This document shows, piece after piece, positions 1 through 8,810 of a stretch of DNA of 64,000 nt. Below the pieces are notes generated by a model. It had not been told where the DNA came from and did not search any database. It saw only the letters and a program-made list of their open reading frames with translations. Position 1 is the first letter of the stretch. The number at the start of each line of letters is the position of its first letter. The position numbers and the translations under genes are program-made. Origin of the DNA: Glycocaulis abyssi (lineage in GTDB: Bacteria > Pseudomonadota > Alphaproteobacteria > Caulobacterales > Maricaulaceae); assembly GCF_041429775.1 (NCBI RefSeq), contig NZ_CP163421.1, forward strand, positions 2,629,001 to 2,693,000. Direction: 5' to 3'.

Positions 1-415
1 GGCAGAACGTACAGTTGAGCGTGCAGCCGACCTGGCTGGACACACACAGCGCGCCCGACCGGCCAACGCCCGGAATGAACACGGTCTCGCATTCCACGCC
101 CGGTGACAGCTCGATCAGGTATTTGCGCGTGCCATCGACGCTCACCCGGCGATCGGTTATGCGCGGCCGGGCAAGGGTGAAATGCTCTGGCAGGCGCTCT
201 CGCAGCTCCTTGGAGATGTCCGTCATCGCGGCAAAATCGGTGATGCCGTACTGATAGACCCAGCGCCAGATCTGGCCTGAGCGCATCTTCGCCTTTGTCT
301 CCTCGACCAGCCCGGTGGCGATGAGACAATCGCGAATCTGGCCCCGCGTCATCCCGGCCAGGGATGGCGTGACGGCGGGCCGCTTTGCGGCGGAAAGATC
401 AAGGCTCGTGCTCAT
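1..415 (-). CDS. rlmN: 23S rRNA/tRNA adenine C2-methyltransferase RlmN (5' part only)
   Basis: RlmN is a radical-SAM enzyme that methylates A2503 of 23S rRNA and A37 of some tRNAs. The reverse strand reads from an ATG at 415 and runs off the left edge, so only about the first 138 residues are present. The N-terminal accessory domain is followed by a stretch reading [14 protein letters not shown], which carries the CxxxCxxC iron-sulfur motif of the family, right at the window edge. The start fits the usual family N terminus. Confidence 0.93.
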   Translation of the reverse strand, partial: MSTSLDLSAAKRPAVTPSLAGMTRGQIRDCLIATGLVEETKAKMRSGQIWRWVYQYGITDFAAMTDISKELRERLPEHFTLARPRITDRRVSVDGTRKYLIELSPGVECETVFIPGVGRSGALCVSSQVGCTLNCTFC

Positions 416-536
416 GGCCGCGCGATATACGTCAATCGCGGCCAAATTGCGAGGGCGCGCCTGATTGACACGGTTCTCGAAGGGCTTCGCCCGCGCTAGG
501 CTTTTCTAGACGCCATCATCAGCACCCGGTTGATTC

Positions 537-1300
537 ATGAAACTTCTCTGCCATCCCCTCGCCGCGCAGGCCCCCACCATCCGTGCCGCTTCCGGCCGCC
601 GCCAGTGGATGGATGACACGCCCGAAAGCTTTGCCTATCGCTGCCTGCCGCTGGCGGTGGCCAACCAGCATGGCTGGGAGGTGTTCACGCCCTCTGGTCT
701 CACCGCGCGCTGGAATGGCGGGCAGCGCGTGGAGGATGTCGAGGTGATCCTCGATGATCCGCTGACCATGCACCAGCCGGGCAGCGCGATGACAAATTTC
801 GGCTCCGGCATACTCACCTTCGAGATGAGTTTCCTGCTGCGCACACCGCCGGGCTGGAACATCTGGGTCACCGGCCCGGTCAATGGTGTGAAGGACGGCA
901 TCGCGCCGCTGTCGGGTGTGATCGAGACCGACTGGAGCCCCTATTCCTTCACCATGAACTGGCGCTTTACACGGCCCGGTGAAGTGCGCTTCGAGGCCGG
1001 CGAGGCGGTCGCCCATTTCTTCCCCGTGCGCCGGGATCTATTTGACCGGATCACGCCGGAATTGCGCGCCATTCAGTCCGATCCGAAAACACTGCAGCAG
1101 CTCAATACCTGGCGCGAAAGCCGCGAGGATTTCGCCGGCGGCTGAAAACCGGCGACAAGGCGGCGGCGGAAGAAAAATGGCAGAAGGGCTATTATCGCGG
1201 CCTGATGCCGGATGGCAAAAAAGGCCCCAGCGATCACAAGACGAAAGTGCGCGTCGAGGAGTTCAAACCGGCCGCGCCAAAGCCGGGGAAGGGGCGGTAG
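537..1300 (+). pseudogene. DUF6065 family protein, interrupted by an apparent 1-base frameshift
   Basis: The first 202 codons (537-1145) match what I recall of the DUF6065 family: an RQWMDDTPESFAYRCLPLA-type start and a NQHGWEV motif. Function is unknown. The frame closes with TGA at 1143-1145, but the -1 frame continues from there as LKTGDKAAAEEKWQKGYYRG, then SDHKTKVRVEEF, and stops at 1300. This looks like the normal family C terminus. Inserting one C after position 1142 would restore one reading frame of about 254 codons. It is either a recent inactivation or a sequencing error. Confidence 0.75.
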
Positions 1301-1381
1301 GGCGGGTCATTGCCAGAGCAGCGCAAGCGGCGCTATTTTAGCGCTAAAACCGCAGTTGCTTATCGGCTCAAGGAGAATAAG

Positions 1382-1969
1382 TTGATTTTCAAATTTTTCT
1401 TGATGTTTATATTTGTAGCGCTCTCGGCGACCGCTATGGAAGATGCGAGTGCTTATAAGTTTCAGGGCAATAATTGCAATTTTGTTGTTATACTTAATGA
1501 GGAGTCTGAGCGGGTTCGTTTTGCTTCATTTCTTCGGTTGGCATTTGGCGATGAGATTTGGATCGTCAATGATTTTGATGCTTCCGACTTCCGGGCAGTC
1601 AGTTTGACGCCAACTTCTGGCTGCTCAAACAGCACAGGGTCAATAATTTCAGACCGGGTTAACGACATTCTTTGGAGGTATAGTGATGTTGAAATATTGT
1701 CTGACTCTGAATCGGAGTATTTTTTTCCAAGTAGAAGCTGCACGAGCAGCCTGCACGCTCGATATCATTTGAATGAATTGCAAATTTCAACCGTAATATC
1801 AAGCTTCGAAAGGATAGGCGTAGATATTGCAGTCAGCCATTCAAGTGATTCGGATATAGTATTTAATGTTCAAGATGTATGCGGACACAGCGGTATAGGA
1901 TTAGCGGAAATTCTTGATGATATCGTGTGGACGCTCCAACACGAAATCGGACCGAAATCACGCCGGTAA
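1382..1969 (+). CDS. Hypothetical secreted protein in AT-rich DNA
   Basis: I do not recognise this 195-residue protein. I chose the TTG at 1382 because AAGGAG lies seven bases upstream and the product then begins with a lysine and a hydrophobic run ending at SATA, a plausible Sec signal peptide. The mature part has several cysteines and many serines and aspartates. Codon use is unlike its neighbours: three 60-base lines counted by hand (1441, 1501, 1681) are 32, 48 and 35 percent GC in an otherwise GC-rich window, which suggests recent acquisition. Its stop overlaps the next start (TAATG). Confidence 0.7.
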   Translation: MIFKFFLMFIFVALSATAMEDASAYKFQGNNCNFVVILNEESERVRFASFLRLAFGDEIWIVNDFDASDFRAVSLTPTSGCSNSTGSIISDRVNDILWRYSDVEILSDSESEYFFPSRSCTSSLHARYHLNELQISTVISSFERIGVDIAVSHSSDSDIVFNVQDVCGHSGIGLAEILDDIVWTLQHEIGPKSRR

Positions 1970-2358
1970 TGTCAGCGATAGTCGATAGTGAACAACGAAA
2001 ACTGTTTATTGAGGCAGATGTACGCCTTCGGACACTTCAGGAGATGGGCTGGACCCAGTGGCTCGGCGTTCAGCCGGGCGGGCGCTTGGCCATCTATGTG
2101 GATGGCATTCACTATGACTTTGTGGTGGACGAGTGCGAGCCGCGAATACCGCCGGGAGAGCAAGGCAAAGCAGAGCTTATCACGCTAAGCGAGGCGCTGC
2201 TAGAAACGGACACTCGTGTCGGCTCTGTTGTCGAACTGAAAGGTGGAGCAACGCTTCTCGGTCACGCTCGAATTGACAGCATGGCAAGGGTCTGGATTGA
2301 GCGGGACCGGAACAACGAAAAAGGCTACCGCATTTCCAGAGGTCCAGTGCCGTTGTAA
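1969..2358 (+). CDS. Hypothetical protein coupled to the AT-rich secreted protein
   Basis: This 129-residue protein of unknown function starts at an ATG overlapping the previous stop (TAATG at 1967-1971), so the two genes are probably translationally coupled. An in-frame upstream start at 1927 exists but would overlap the upstream gene by 43 bases. The protein is soluble, without signal peptide or membrane segment, and has alternating hydrophobic stretches such as GGRLAIYVDGIHYDFVVDE that suggest a small beta-rich fold. Composition is intermediate between the AT-rich gene and the core genome. Confidence 0.65.
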   Translation: MSAIVDSEQRKLFIEADVRLRTLQEMGWTQWLGVQPGGRLAIYVDGIHYDFVVDECEPRIPPGEQGKAELITLSEALLETDTRVGSVVELKGGATLLGHARIDSMARVWIERDRNNEKGYRISRGPVPL

Positions 2359-2407
2359 TCGGTTCACGCGGTTCTGGGCATGAACAGCCATGGCCGGAAT
2401 CGCTCGA

Positions 2408-2632
2408 CTAACGCAGCCGCGTTTTCTTTTTCTTCTTGCTTGCGCCGCGCGCGGTCAGGACCAGCACGGCGGTGAAACCGGCTGCAAAGAGCAGGCCGAC
2501 CACACCGCCGGCTATCCAGCTGCCCATCAGCACGCCGAACAGGAAGGCAAGGATGAGGCCCGTGCCCACGGGCAATACCATCACCCTTAAAGGCGGCAGT
2601 CTGGGCTTATTGCGTGAGGCCGGTGATGTCAC
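2408..2632 (-). CDS. Small two-helix membrane protein
   Basis: The 74-residue product has a short basic N terminus, two hydrophobic segments (about residues 18-35 and 40-62) separated by a glycine turn, and a very basic tail (SKKKKKTRLR). The start is a GTG at 2632, inside the 3' end of the upstream metallo-hydrolase gene (26-base overlap). A later ATG at 2581 (residue 18) is possible. Function is not recognisable; co-transcription with the upstream gene is likely. Confidence 0.6.
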   Translation of the reverse strand: MTSPASRNKPRLPPLRVMVLPVGTGLILAFLFGVLMGSWIAGGVVGLLFAAGFTAVLVLTARGASKKKKKTRLR

Positions 2633-3503
2633 GATAGAAGGTCCATGTCATGCGTTCTGTGGTGATGAAACCCCAGTTCCACGCATCATGGAAGTCGCTT
2701 AGCGGATTTTGTTCCTGAATGGCGGCGAGGTCATGGCCTTGCTCCACCAGCGCGGCCACGCGCGCGCGGCCCTCGATCAGCATGTCACGGCTGGCGATCA
2801 GGTCATCGCGGGATGAAAGCGGCCCGTGGCCTGCGATGAAGCGGGTCTCGTCATCGCTAAAGCCGATAATCTCGTCCAGCGCCGCGACGAAGCCTTCCAC
2901 CGAGCCGCCGGCATCCAGATCAATGAAGGGATAGCGCCCGGAAAACAATAGATCGCCCATATGGATGATATTGGCGTCAGCGATATTGACGATGATGTCG
3001 CCATCGGTGTGCGCATTGGCAAAGTGCAGAACCTCGCCCGTCACGCCAAAGCGGCTCAGCATCATCGCCTCGCTGACGAGGATATCGGGCAGGAAGGCCT
3101 CATCCAGCGCCGCGGGCGTATTGCCGGTCAGCTGATTCAGCACCGGGTTGGCGAGGCGCTCGGCCACATTGCGGTGGGCGAGGATACCGGCCCCCAGCGC
3201 CGCGAAATGCGCATTGCCCAGCACGTGGTCGCCATGGAAATGCGTATTGATGACAAGGGTCGGTGCCCGCCCGCCGCTGGCTTCGAGTACCGCAGCCTCC
3301 AGATCATTGAGGAAAGGCGGCATCTGGGTGTCGATCATGATCAGATGATCGCCCGCATCAATAAGGCCGACATTGCCCGCCCGGTCATTGGCGATCATGT
3401 AGATGCCGTCTTCCAGCTCGGTCGTCTCAAAGCCGTTCTGGGCCATGGCTCCGGCAGCGAGCGCCAGGCTCGTGGCAATGGCGGTGGTTAAGGTGCGCAG
3501 CAT
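2607..3503 (-). CDS. Secreted MBL-fold metallo-hydrolase
   Basis: This is a metallo-beta-lactamase-fold hydrolase with the zinc motif THFHGDH, a downstream metal-binding histidine in LHFANAHTDGD, and a GHGPLS loop. The ATG at 3503 is preferred over 3584 because GGGAGA lies upstream and the product then begins with a signal peptide cleaving near AMAQN. It should be a periplasmic enzyme of about 298 residues. Such proteins include lactamase-like and SoxH/quinoprotein-relay-type hydrolases; the substrate cannot be told from sequence. Confidence 0.85.
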   Translation of the reverse strand: MLRTLTTAIATSLALAAGAMAQNGFETTELEDGIYMIANDRAGNVGLIDAGDHLIMIDTQMPPFLNDLEAAVLEASGGRAPTLVINTHFHGDHVLGNAHFAALGAGILAHRNVAERLANPVLNQLTGNTPAALDEAFLPDILVSEAMMLSRFGVTGEVLHFANAHTDGDIIVNIADANIIHMGDLLFSGRYPFIDLDAGGSVEGFVAALDEIIGFSDDETRFIAGHGPLSSRDDLIASRDMLIEGRARVAALVEQGHDLAAIQEQNPLSDFHDAWNWGFITTERMTWTFYRDITGLTQ

Positions 3504-3607
3504 GAGGTGTCTCCCTTTTCCTGTGTCAGCCAGCATACATGGTGCGGCAAAAACCGGTGCCAAGCTTAACCTCGAATTCACCACCGCGCGCCAGTTTCTT
3601 CTCCCTG

Positions 3608-4204
3608 ATGACCCGCTCCGCTTTTGCCCCCTTTCTGCTTGCTATGACCGCCGCTCTGGCGGCGGGTGCGCCTGCCTGGGCGCAGACATGTGATACGCCG
3701 TCGGGCCAGCCCGTGCCGCGCTTCGTGACGCTGAAATTCAGTGAGGTGCGCGGGCGCATCGGCCCCTCGACCAGCCATGCGGTGCGCTGGGAATATCGCC
3801 GTCAGGGCCTGCCTGTAGAGATCGTGGCGGAAACCTCCGACTGGCGGCGTGTGCGCGATCCGCTGGGCGAGGAAAGCTGGATGCACCGGCGCACCCTGTC
3901 TGGCCGCCGCGCGGTCCATGTGGTCCAGGAGACCGGGCTGCACACGCGTCCGGATGTCGAATCGCCCGAAACGGCGCGGGCCGAACCCGGCGCGATTTTG
4001 TGGCTGGAGCGCTGCCGTTCAGGCTGGTGCCGCCTTGAATCCGACGGTGTGCGCGGCTGGGTGATTGCGGCCTATCTGTGGGGTGCCTACGCCCATGAAC
4101 AGGCCGCCACGCCAGACCCGGACGCCCCGGCCGGCCCGCCCTGCAATGGCGCGCGCAGCGCGGCACAGGAGATTGCGGAGGCGCAGGACGTTTCCGGTCT
4201 CTAG
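3608..4204 (+). CDS. Secreted SH3-like domain protein
   Basis: The protein has a signal peptide (AGAPAWAQ) followed by two bacterial SH3-like repeats, the first around LKFSEVRGRIGPSTSHAVRW and the second around LHTRPDVESPETARAEPGA. It matches the COG3807-type periplasmic SH3 proteins common in alphaproteobacteria, which probably bind cell-wall or protein ligands. The start at 3608 gives the signal peptide; the longer frame from 3539 does not. A hairpin after the stop separates it from fabA. Confidence 0.8.
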   Translation: MTRSAFAPFLLAMTAALAAGAPAWAQTCDTPSGQPVPRFVTLKFSEVRGRIGPSTSHAVRWEYRRQGLPVEIVAETSDWRRVRDPLGEESWMHRRTLSGRRAVHVVQETGLHTRPDVESPETARAEPGAILWLERCRSGWCRLESDGVRGWVIAAYLWGAYAHEQAATPDPDAPAGPPCNGARSAAQEIAEAQDVSGL

Positions 4205-4272
4205 ATATTGTCCGGCTGCATCGGGGGGAGACAGGGGGCGCTGCCCCGGTCTAGATTGCCTCCAATCCAAAA

Positions 4273-4301
4273 AAGGGCAGGGTCCGTGCAGGACCGCCCT
4301 T
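4273..4301 (+). terminator. Hairpin after the SH3-domain gene
   Basis: AAGGGC pairs with GCCCTT and GGTCC with GGACC around a GTGCA loop, with a two-base bulge. There is no clear U tract, so termination strength is uncertain. Confidence 0.4.
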
Positions 4302-4371
4302 CAAGTCCCCTGGCCGTGCCGGCGCGCTAGCGTGCGCCTTGCAAGGCGCGGCCCATCAGGCAGAGACACGC

Positions 4372-4908
4372 ATGTCACAATACCCTTCAAGCTTTAATTA
4401 TGATGGTCTGATCGAGTGCGGTAAGGGCCAGCTTTTCGGCCCCGGTAACGCCCAGCTTCCCCTGCCGCCCATGTTGATGGCTGACCGCATCACGCATATT
4501 TCCGGTGAGGGCGGCCAGTTCGGCAAGGGTCAGGTCGTCGCCGAGCTCGATATCAACCCCGATCTCTGGTTCTTCGCCTGCCATTTCGAAGGTGATCCGG
4601 TGATGCCGGGCTGCCTTGGCCTTGATGCGATGTGGCAGCTTGTGGGCTTTTTCCTCGGCTGGTCGGGCGCGCCGGGCAAGGGCCGGGCACTGGGTGTCGG
4701 CGAGGTGAAATTCACCGGCCAGGTCACCCCGGACGTGAAGAATGTGCGTTACGTGATTGATCTCAAGCGCGTCATTATGCGCAAGCTTGTGCTGGGGCTT
4801 GCCGATGGCGTGGTCGAGGCCGACGGGAAGGTGATCTACACCGCAACCGATCTGCGCGTGGGTCTGTTCAAGCCCGAAGACATGAGCAAACCAGGAGTGC
4901 CTGCATGA
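4372..4908 (+). CDS. fabA: 3-hydroxyacyl-[ACP] dehydratase/trans-2-decenoyl-ACP isomerase FabA
   Basis: FabA dehydrates 3-hydroxyacyl-ACP and isomerises trans-2-decenoyl-ACP to the cis-3 form, the branch point of anaerobic unsaturated fatty acid synthesis. The hotdog-fold catalytic pair is visible: His71 in [14 protein letters not shown] and Asp85 in LGLDAMWQL. At 178 residues it has the usual length. The ATG at 4372 gives the family N terminus. Its stop overlaps the fabB start, so the pair forms an operon. Confidence 0.97.
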   Translation: MSQYPSSFNYDGLIECGKGQLFGPGNAQLPLPPMLMADRITHISGEGGQFGKGQVVAELDINPDLWFFACHFEGDPVMPGCLGLDAMWQLVGFFLGWSGAPGKGRALGVGEVKFTGQVTPDVKNVRYVIDLKRVIMRKLVLGLADGVVEADGKVIYTATDLRVGLFKPEDMSKPGVPA

Positions 4909-6116
4909 GACGGGTCGTCGTCACCGGAATAGGCATTGTCTCGTCCATTGGCGAGGACAAGGACAAGGTTTCAAAGGCGTTGCAGGCCGGTAAATCCGGC
5001 GTGATTGCTGCGCCTGAATATACCGAGCTGAACTTCAAGTGTCAGGTCCATGCCCGCCCGCCCGTTGCTGCCGCAGACCATGTCGACAAGCGCGCCATGC
5101 GCTTCATGGGCGAAGGTGCAGGCTGGGCCTATATGTCGATGGAGCAGGCCATCGCCGATGCGGGTCTTGAGCCGGGCGATGTCTCCAATCCGCGCACCGG
5201 CCTGATCGTCGGCACGGGTGGCCCCTCCACCGAAGCCATCGTCACCGCCGCTGACATCACGCGTGAGAAGGGTCCGCGCCGGATCGGCCCGTTTGCTGTG
5301 CCCAAGGCCATGGCCTCCACCGGCTCCGCAACGCTGGCCACCCCCTTCCAGATCAAGGGCCTCAATTATTCCATCAGCTCGGCCTGCACCACCTCGCTGC
5401 ACTGCATCGGCGCAGCGGCCGAACAGATCCAGTGGGGCAAGCAGGATGTGATGTTTGCCGGTGGCGGCGAGGAATTGCACTGGTCGCTGTCGAACCTGTT
5501 TGATGCCATGGGCGCGATGAGCTCGGGCTATAATGACACGCCTGAACGCGCGAGCCGCGCCTTTGACAAGGACCGCGACGGCTTCGTCATCGCGGGTGGT
5601 GCCGGCATTCTGGTGCTGGAAGAATATGAGCGGGCGAAAGCGCGCGGCGCGACAATCTATGCCGAGATTGTCGGCTATGGCGCCACCTCTGACGGCCATG
5701 ACATGGTCCAGCCCTCCGGCGAGGGTGCGATCCGCTGCATGCAGAACGCCATTGCCGAGGCCGGTGGCCGCACTATCGACTATATCAACCCGCATGCCAC
5801 CTCCACGCCCGTCGGCGATATCAAGGAGATGGGCGCGCTGCGCGAGCTGTTCGGCGATCACGTGCCGGCCCTGTCGGCCACCAAATCGATGACCGGCCAC
5901 TCTCTCGGCGCAGCCGGTGTGCAGGAGGCGATCTACTGCCTCTTGATGATGCGCGACGGCTTCATCGCCCCGTCCATCAATATCGACAATCTCGATCCCG
6001 AGTTTGACGGCCTGCCCATCGTGACCAAAACCACCAAGGCCGAGATCACCACCGCCCTGTCGAACTCGTTCGGCTTTGGCGGCACCAATGGCACGGTGAT
6101 CTTCTCGAAGTTGTAG
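4905..6116 (+). CDS. fabB: beta-ketoacyl-ACP synthase I FabB
   Basis: FabB elongates the cis-unsaturated acyl-ACP made by FabA. The 403-residue thiolase-fold protein has the nucleophile Cys161 in [10 protein letters not shown] and the two catalytic histidines in [11 protein letters not shown] and [12 protein letters not shown]. The start overlaps the fabA stop by four bases (ATGA), which implies translational coupling. The fabI gene that follows fabAB in some relatives is absent here; the next DNA is a hairpin and a REP-like repeat. Confidence 0.97.
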   Translation: MRRVVVTGIGIVSSIGEDKDKVSKALQAGKSGVIAAPEYTELNFKCQVHARPPVAAADHVDKRAMRFMGEGAGWAYMSMEQAIADAGLEPGDVSNPRTGLIVGTGGPSTEAIVTAADITREKGPRRIGPFAVPKAMASTGSATLATPFQIKGLNYSISSACTTSLHCIGAAAEQIQWGKQDVMFAGGGEELHWSLSNLFDAMGAMSSGYNDTPERASRAFDKDRDGFVIAGGAGILVLEEYERAKARGATIYAEIVGYGATSDGHDMVQPSGEGAIRCMQNAIAEAGGRTIDYINPHATSTPVGDIKEMGALRELFGDHVPALSATKSMTGHSLGAAGVQEAIYCLLMMRDGFIAPSINIDNLDPEFDGLPIVTKTTKAEITTALSNSFGFGGTNGTVIFSKL

Positions 6117-6131
6117 GGGATCTTTTGCTGC

Positions 6132-6151
6132 CGCAGCCCATCCGGGCTGCG
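6132..6151 (+). terminator. Hairpin after fabB
   Basis: CGCAGCCC and GGGCTGCG form a perfect 8-bp stem with an ATCC loop sixteen bases after the fabB stop. No U tract follows, so it may protect the 3' end or assist termination. Confidence 0.45.
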
Positions 6152-6220
6152 ATGTTCCGCGAAAAGTCGCGGGCGCGCATTCGCGCTTGCGGCGCTGCGC
6201 GCCGGGCAGTCCACCCCATT

Positions 6221-6304
6221 TCGTCATTCCAGAAAGCGCTTTAGCGCTTATCTGGAACCCAGTGATTGAAAAATACTGGGTTCCGGCGTGCGCCGGAATG
6301 ACGA
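6221..6304. repeat. REP-like palindromic element, copy 1
   Basis: The outer arms TCGTCATTCC and GGAATGACGA are perfect inverted repeats. An inner inverted repeat, GGAACCCAGT/ACTGGGTTCC, lies within. It shares the TCGTCATTCC...GGAATGACGA outline with the copies at 7701, 8154, 8811 and 29333. It sits in the 428-base fabB-nrdB gap, which otherwise holds the fabB hairpin and the nrdB promoter region. Confidence 0.85.
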
Positions 6305-6377
6305 GGTGTGTGGGTTGCGACCCGGCAAAAATCCCACTTTTCCACCGCCAAGCTCATCACATTGTCACGCCAGCCGC

Positions 6378-6425
6378 ACACTAGGGGTGGACGTTAGGGA
6401 TGGCTTAACCACAATATCTAGATGT
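6378..6425 (+). promoter_or_regulatory. Possible pair of NrdR boxes upstream of nrdB
   Basis: CCACAATATCTAGATG at 6409 matches the NrdR-box consensus at about 12 of 16 positions. A weaker half (ACACTA at 6378) lies 31 bases upstream, a spacing typical of NrdR box pairs. Only the second box is convincing. NrdR represses ribonucleotide reductase genes. Confidence 0.4.
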
Positions 6426-6544
6426 TGAGGGAGAGGCGCGATCTGATTCACGCATGTGGCGCGGCAAACACGCGCCTTGCCTGAATCAGCATCTCGCCCA
6501 ACCATCGCCCCGGCACGCGCCAGACAAGAGGATTTGCATTCGCC

Positions 6545-7603
6545 ATGAGCACCGGCCCCATCATCTCCAGCGACCGCCCCGGCCTGCTGACGCCCAGCTT
6601 TGCCTACAAGCCGTTCCGCTATCCGTGGGCCTATGAGTACTGGAAGCGCCAGCAGCAGGTGCACTGGCTGCCCGAAGAAGTGCCGCTGGGCGAGGACTGC
6701 AAGGACTGGGCGACCAAGCTCACCGATGGCGAGCGCAGCCTGCTCACCCAGATTTTCCGCTTCTTCACCCAGTCTGATGTGGAGGTGGGCGCCAACTACA
6801 TGGAAAACTACATGCCGCTCTTCAAGCCGGTTGAAGTGCGCATGATGCTGGCCTCCTTCTCCAACATGGAGACGGTCCACATTGCGGCCTATGCGCTGCT
6901 GCTTGAGACCATCGGCATGCCCGACACTGAATTCTCCGCCTTCATGGAGTATCAGGAGATGTCGGCCAAGCACGATTATCTCGGCAAGTTCGGCGTGGAG
7001 ACCGACCGCGACATCCTCACCTCCATGGCGGTGTTTGGCGGCTTCACCGAGGGGCTGCAGCTGTTTGCCAGCTTTGCCATGCTGATGAACTTCCCGCGCT
7101 TCAACAAGATGAAGGGGATGGGCCAGATCGTGTCCTGGTCGGTGCGCGATGAGTTGCTGCACTGCGAGGGCATGATGAAAATGTTCCACACCTTCGCCGA
7201 GGAAACCGGCGCCTATACCCAGTCCGTCAAGGACGACATTATCGATTGCTGCAAGACGGTCATCGGCCTGGAAGACAAGTTCATTGAGCTGGCCTTCGAG
7301 GCCGGCGAGGTGGAGGGCATGACGCCGGACGATATCAAGAAATATATCCGCTATATCGCCGACTGGCGCCTGCAGCAGCTCAAGCTCCCGCCCGTCTATG
7401 GCGCGAAGGAACATCCGCTGCCCTGGCTCACCGAGATCCTCAACGGGGTGGAGCACGCCAACTTCTTCGAGGCCCGCGCCACCGAATACTCCAAGGGCGC
7501 GACCAAGGGCGACTGGCACGGCGATGAAGGCGTGTGGTCGAACTTCGACCAGTGGGTCTCGAAAAAGCGCACCCTGCCGACACAGGCCGAACTGGCCGAG
7601 TAG
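6545..7603 (+). CDS. nrdB: Ribonucleoside-diphosphate reductase class Ia, beta subunit NrdB
   Basis: NrdB houses the diiron-tyrosyl radical cofactor that NrdA uses to reduce ribonucleotides. The 352-residue protein has the ferritin-like helices with iron-ligand motifs: SDVEVGANYM, FSNMETVHIAAY and DELLHCEGMM. Its length fits the short alphaproteobacterial NrdB. The nrdA gene is not in this window, so the subunits are encoded apart or nrdA lies elsewhere. A strong terminator follows. Confidence 0.95.
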   Translation: MSTGPIISSDRPGLLTPSFAYKPFRYPWAYEYWKRQQQVHWLPEEVPLGEDCKDWATKLTDGERSLLTQIFRFFTQSDVEVGANYMENYMPLFKPVEVRMMLASFSNMETVHIAAYALLLETIGMPDTEFSAFMEYQEMSAKHDYLGKFGVETDRDILTSMAVFGGFTEGLQLFASFAMLMNFPRFNKMKGMGQIVSWSVRDELLHCEGMMKMFHTFAEETGAYTQSVKDDIIDCCKTVIGLEDKFIELAFEAGEVEGMTPDDIKKYIRYIADWRLQQLKLPPVYGAKEHPLPWLTEILNGVEHANFFEARATEYSKGATKGDWHGDEGVWSNFDQWVSKKRTLPTQAELAE

Positions 7604-7635
7604 GGGCTTATGGCTCATCCGCACATGCGGGGGAT

Positions 7636-7666
7636 GAAAAGGGGCAGGGCAACCTGCCCCTTTTTG
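7636..7666 (+). terminator. Rho-independent terminator of nrdB
   Basis: AAAAGGGGCAGG-GCAA-CCTGCCCC forms a GC-rich stem followed by five Ts, 32 bases after the nrdB stop. Confidence 0.9.
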
Positions 7667-7700
7667 CTGGCCGGGCTTATCGCCGGGTTATGGTCCCGCC

Positions 7701-7790
7701 TCGTCGTTCCCGCGCAGGCGGGAACCCAGAGCCGCTTGTCACTGCCTTCGCCCCATGATCTCTGGATTCCCGCCTGCGGGGGAATGACGA
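7701..7790. repeat. REP-like palindromic element, copy 2
   Basis: It starts TCGTCGTTCCCGCGCAGGCG and ends GGGGAATGACGA, with two internal small hairpins (CCCGCGCAGGCGGG; CCCGCCTGCGGG). It lies between the nrdB terminator and the 3' end of the GIY-YIG gene, only 18 bases from that gene's stop codon. Confidence 0.85.
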
Positions 7791-7808
7791 GGTAGAGAGG
7801 CAAAGGGA

Positions 7809-8111
7809 TCAATAGGTGAGTGTCTCGAACAAATCATTCCAGCGGGGATTGGTTTCCTCGATGAGGCGCAGCTTCCACGCGCGGTTCCATTTCTTGATCT
7901 GCTTTTCACGCAATATGGCCGCGTCCATGGTCGCGTGATGTTCAAACCAGACGAGGCGAAGAACGCCATACTTTTCCGCAAAACGTGACCCATGGCCCTC
8001 ACGGTGCTCCCAGATACGCCGCACCAGATCGCTGGTTACGCCGCAATAGAGTGTTCCGTTGCGGTCACTCGTCATCAGATAGACACAAGGCTGAAAGGGC
8101 CGGTCGCGCAT
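7809..8111 (-). CDS. Small GIY-YIG nuclease family protein
   Basis: The 100-residue protein is almost entirely a GIY-YIG domain: VYLMTSDRNGTLYCGVTSDL replaces the GIY...YIG signature, followed by the conserved arginine region RRIWEHREG, and LREKQIKKWNR near the C terminus. It belongs to the small COG2827-type proteins with no known partner domains. REP-like palindromes flank it on both sides (7701 and 8154), which may be meaningful. The true substrate is unknown. Confidence 0.88.
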   Translation of the reverse strand: MRDRPFQPCVYLMTSDRNGTLYCGVTSDLVRRIWEHREGHGSRFAEKYGVLRLVWFEHHATMDAAILREKQIKKWNRAWKLRLIEETNPRWNDLFETLTY

Positions 8112-8153
8112 ACAGGCAGAGTGTAGACTTCACTACCCGCCCGCAACCCGCAA

Positions 8154-8243
8154 CTCGTCACCCCCACGCAGGTGGGGGTCCAGAAATCGAAGGGCGAAGG
8201 CAGTGCCAAATGGCTCTGGGCCCCCGTCTTCACGGGGGCGACG
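8154..8243. repeat. REP-like palindromic element, copy 3
   Basis: The element reads CTCGTCACCCCCACGCAGGT at the left and CACGGGGGCGACG at the right, with hairpins CCCCCACGCAGGTGGGGG and CCCCCGTCTTCACGGGGG. It lies 43 bases upstream of the GIY-YIG start. Confidence 0.8.
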
Positions 8244-8810
8244 CGGTGGAGACGCAAGAGATACTGTGATCAGCGCAGGCTTGCCCGGAATGCCGAAGAG
8301 ACGGAGGATAAATCCCCACTTATCCCCCTCCTGTGAACTTGCCGCATAATAGCCAGCGTTCATCTCCGGCAAGACGGCGGTCCGGAATGCGTCCCGGCCG
8401 GGAGATGAAGCGGTGACCTGAGACGGGGTGCGCCCTGATGTCTGGCCAATGCCGGGCATCGACGCGGGGTTCATCCTCAGGTTCAGGCGGCCGGCAGAGC
8501 GGAAAACCGTAGCGGGCACGGTCTGTCTCACCCTTGTGGAACGGCTTGATGGTCCTTCGCTGGACAGGCTGACCCTCGGGAGGGCTTATCCGGGGTCACG
8601 GAGGCTACGGCTATAGAGCAGCGTAAGGTATCCGCCCCGGCTGAAGAAACACCTGCGTGCGGGCGGCCTTGAGAGGGCCCGTTTGAACGTTCGCGATTGG
8701 CTTTCCCAAAGCCGCCCGCGCCATCCGTCCCTTACCCTCGCCCGAGAAAGGGTGGGGATGAAGGTGCTGGGAGAGGCATTGTACCGGCGATGGGCACTAA
8801 ATGGCCCCTC
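8244..8810. other. Long intergenic stretch with no assignable gene
   Basis: Between REP-like copies 3 and 4 I see no convincing gene on either strand. The reverse strand has an open frame (8133-8531), but it runs through the REP copy and lacks a recognisable domain. A hairpin GGAGGATAA...TTATCCCCCTCC lies at about 8304-8332. The region may hold a decayed gene or an unrecognised RNA. Confidence 0.5.

Noticed and set aside
465-502. Possible -35/-10 promoter (TTGACA, TAGGCT) before the DUF6065 gene
   Set aside because: The spacing of 26 bases is too long for a standard promoter.
4971-6227. 418-codon reverse frame opposite fabB
   Set aside because: Low-complexity Arg/Gly/Ala composition and no family features; fabB is certain on the other strand.
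8133-8531. 132-codon reverse frame near the GIY-YIG gene
   Set aside because: It passes through a REP-like element, ending in a repeat-derived peptide, and no domain is visible.
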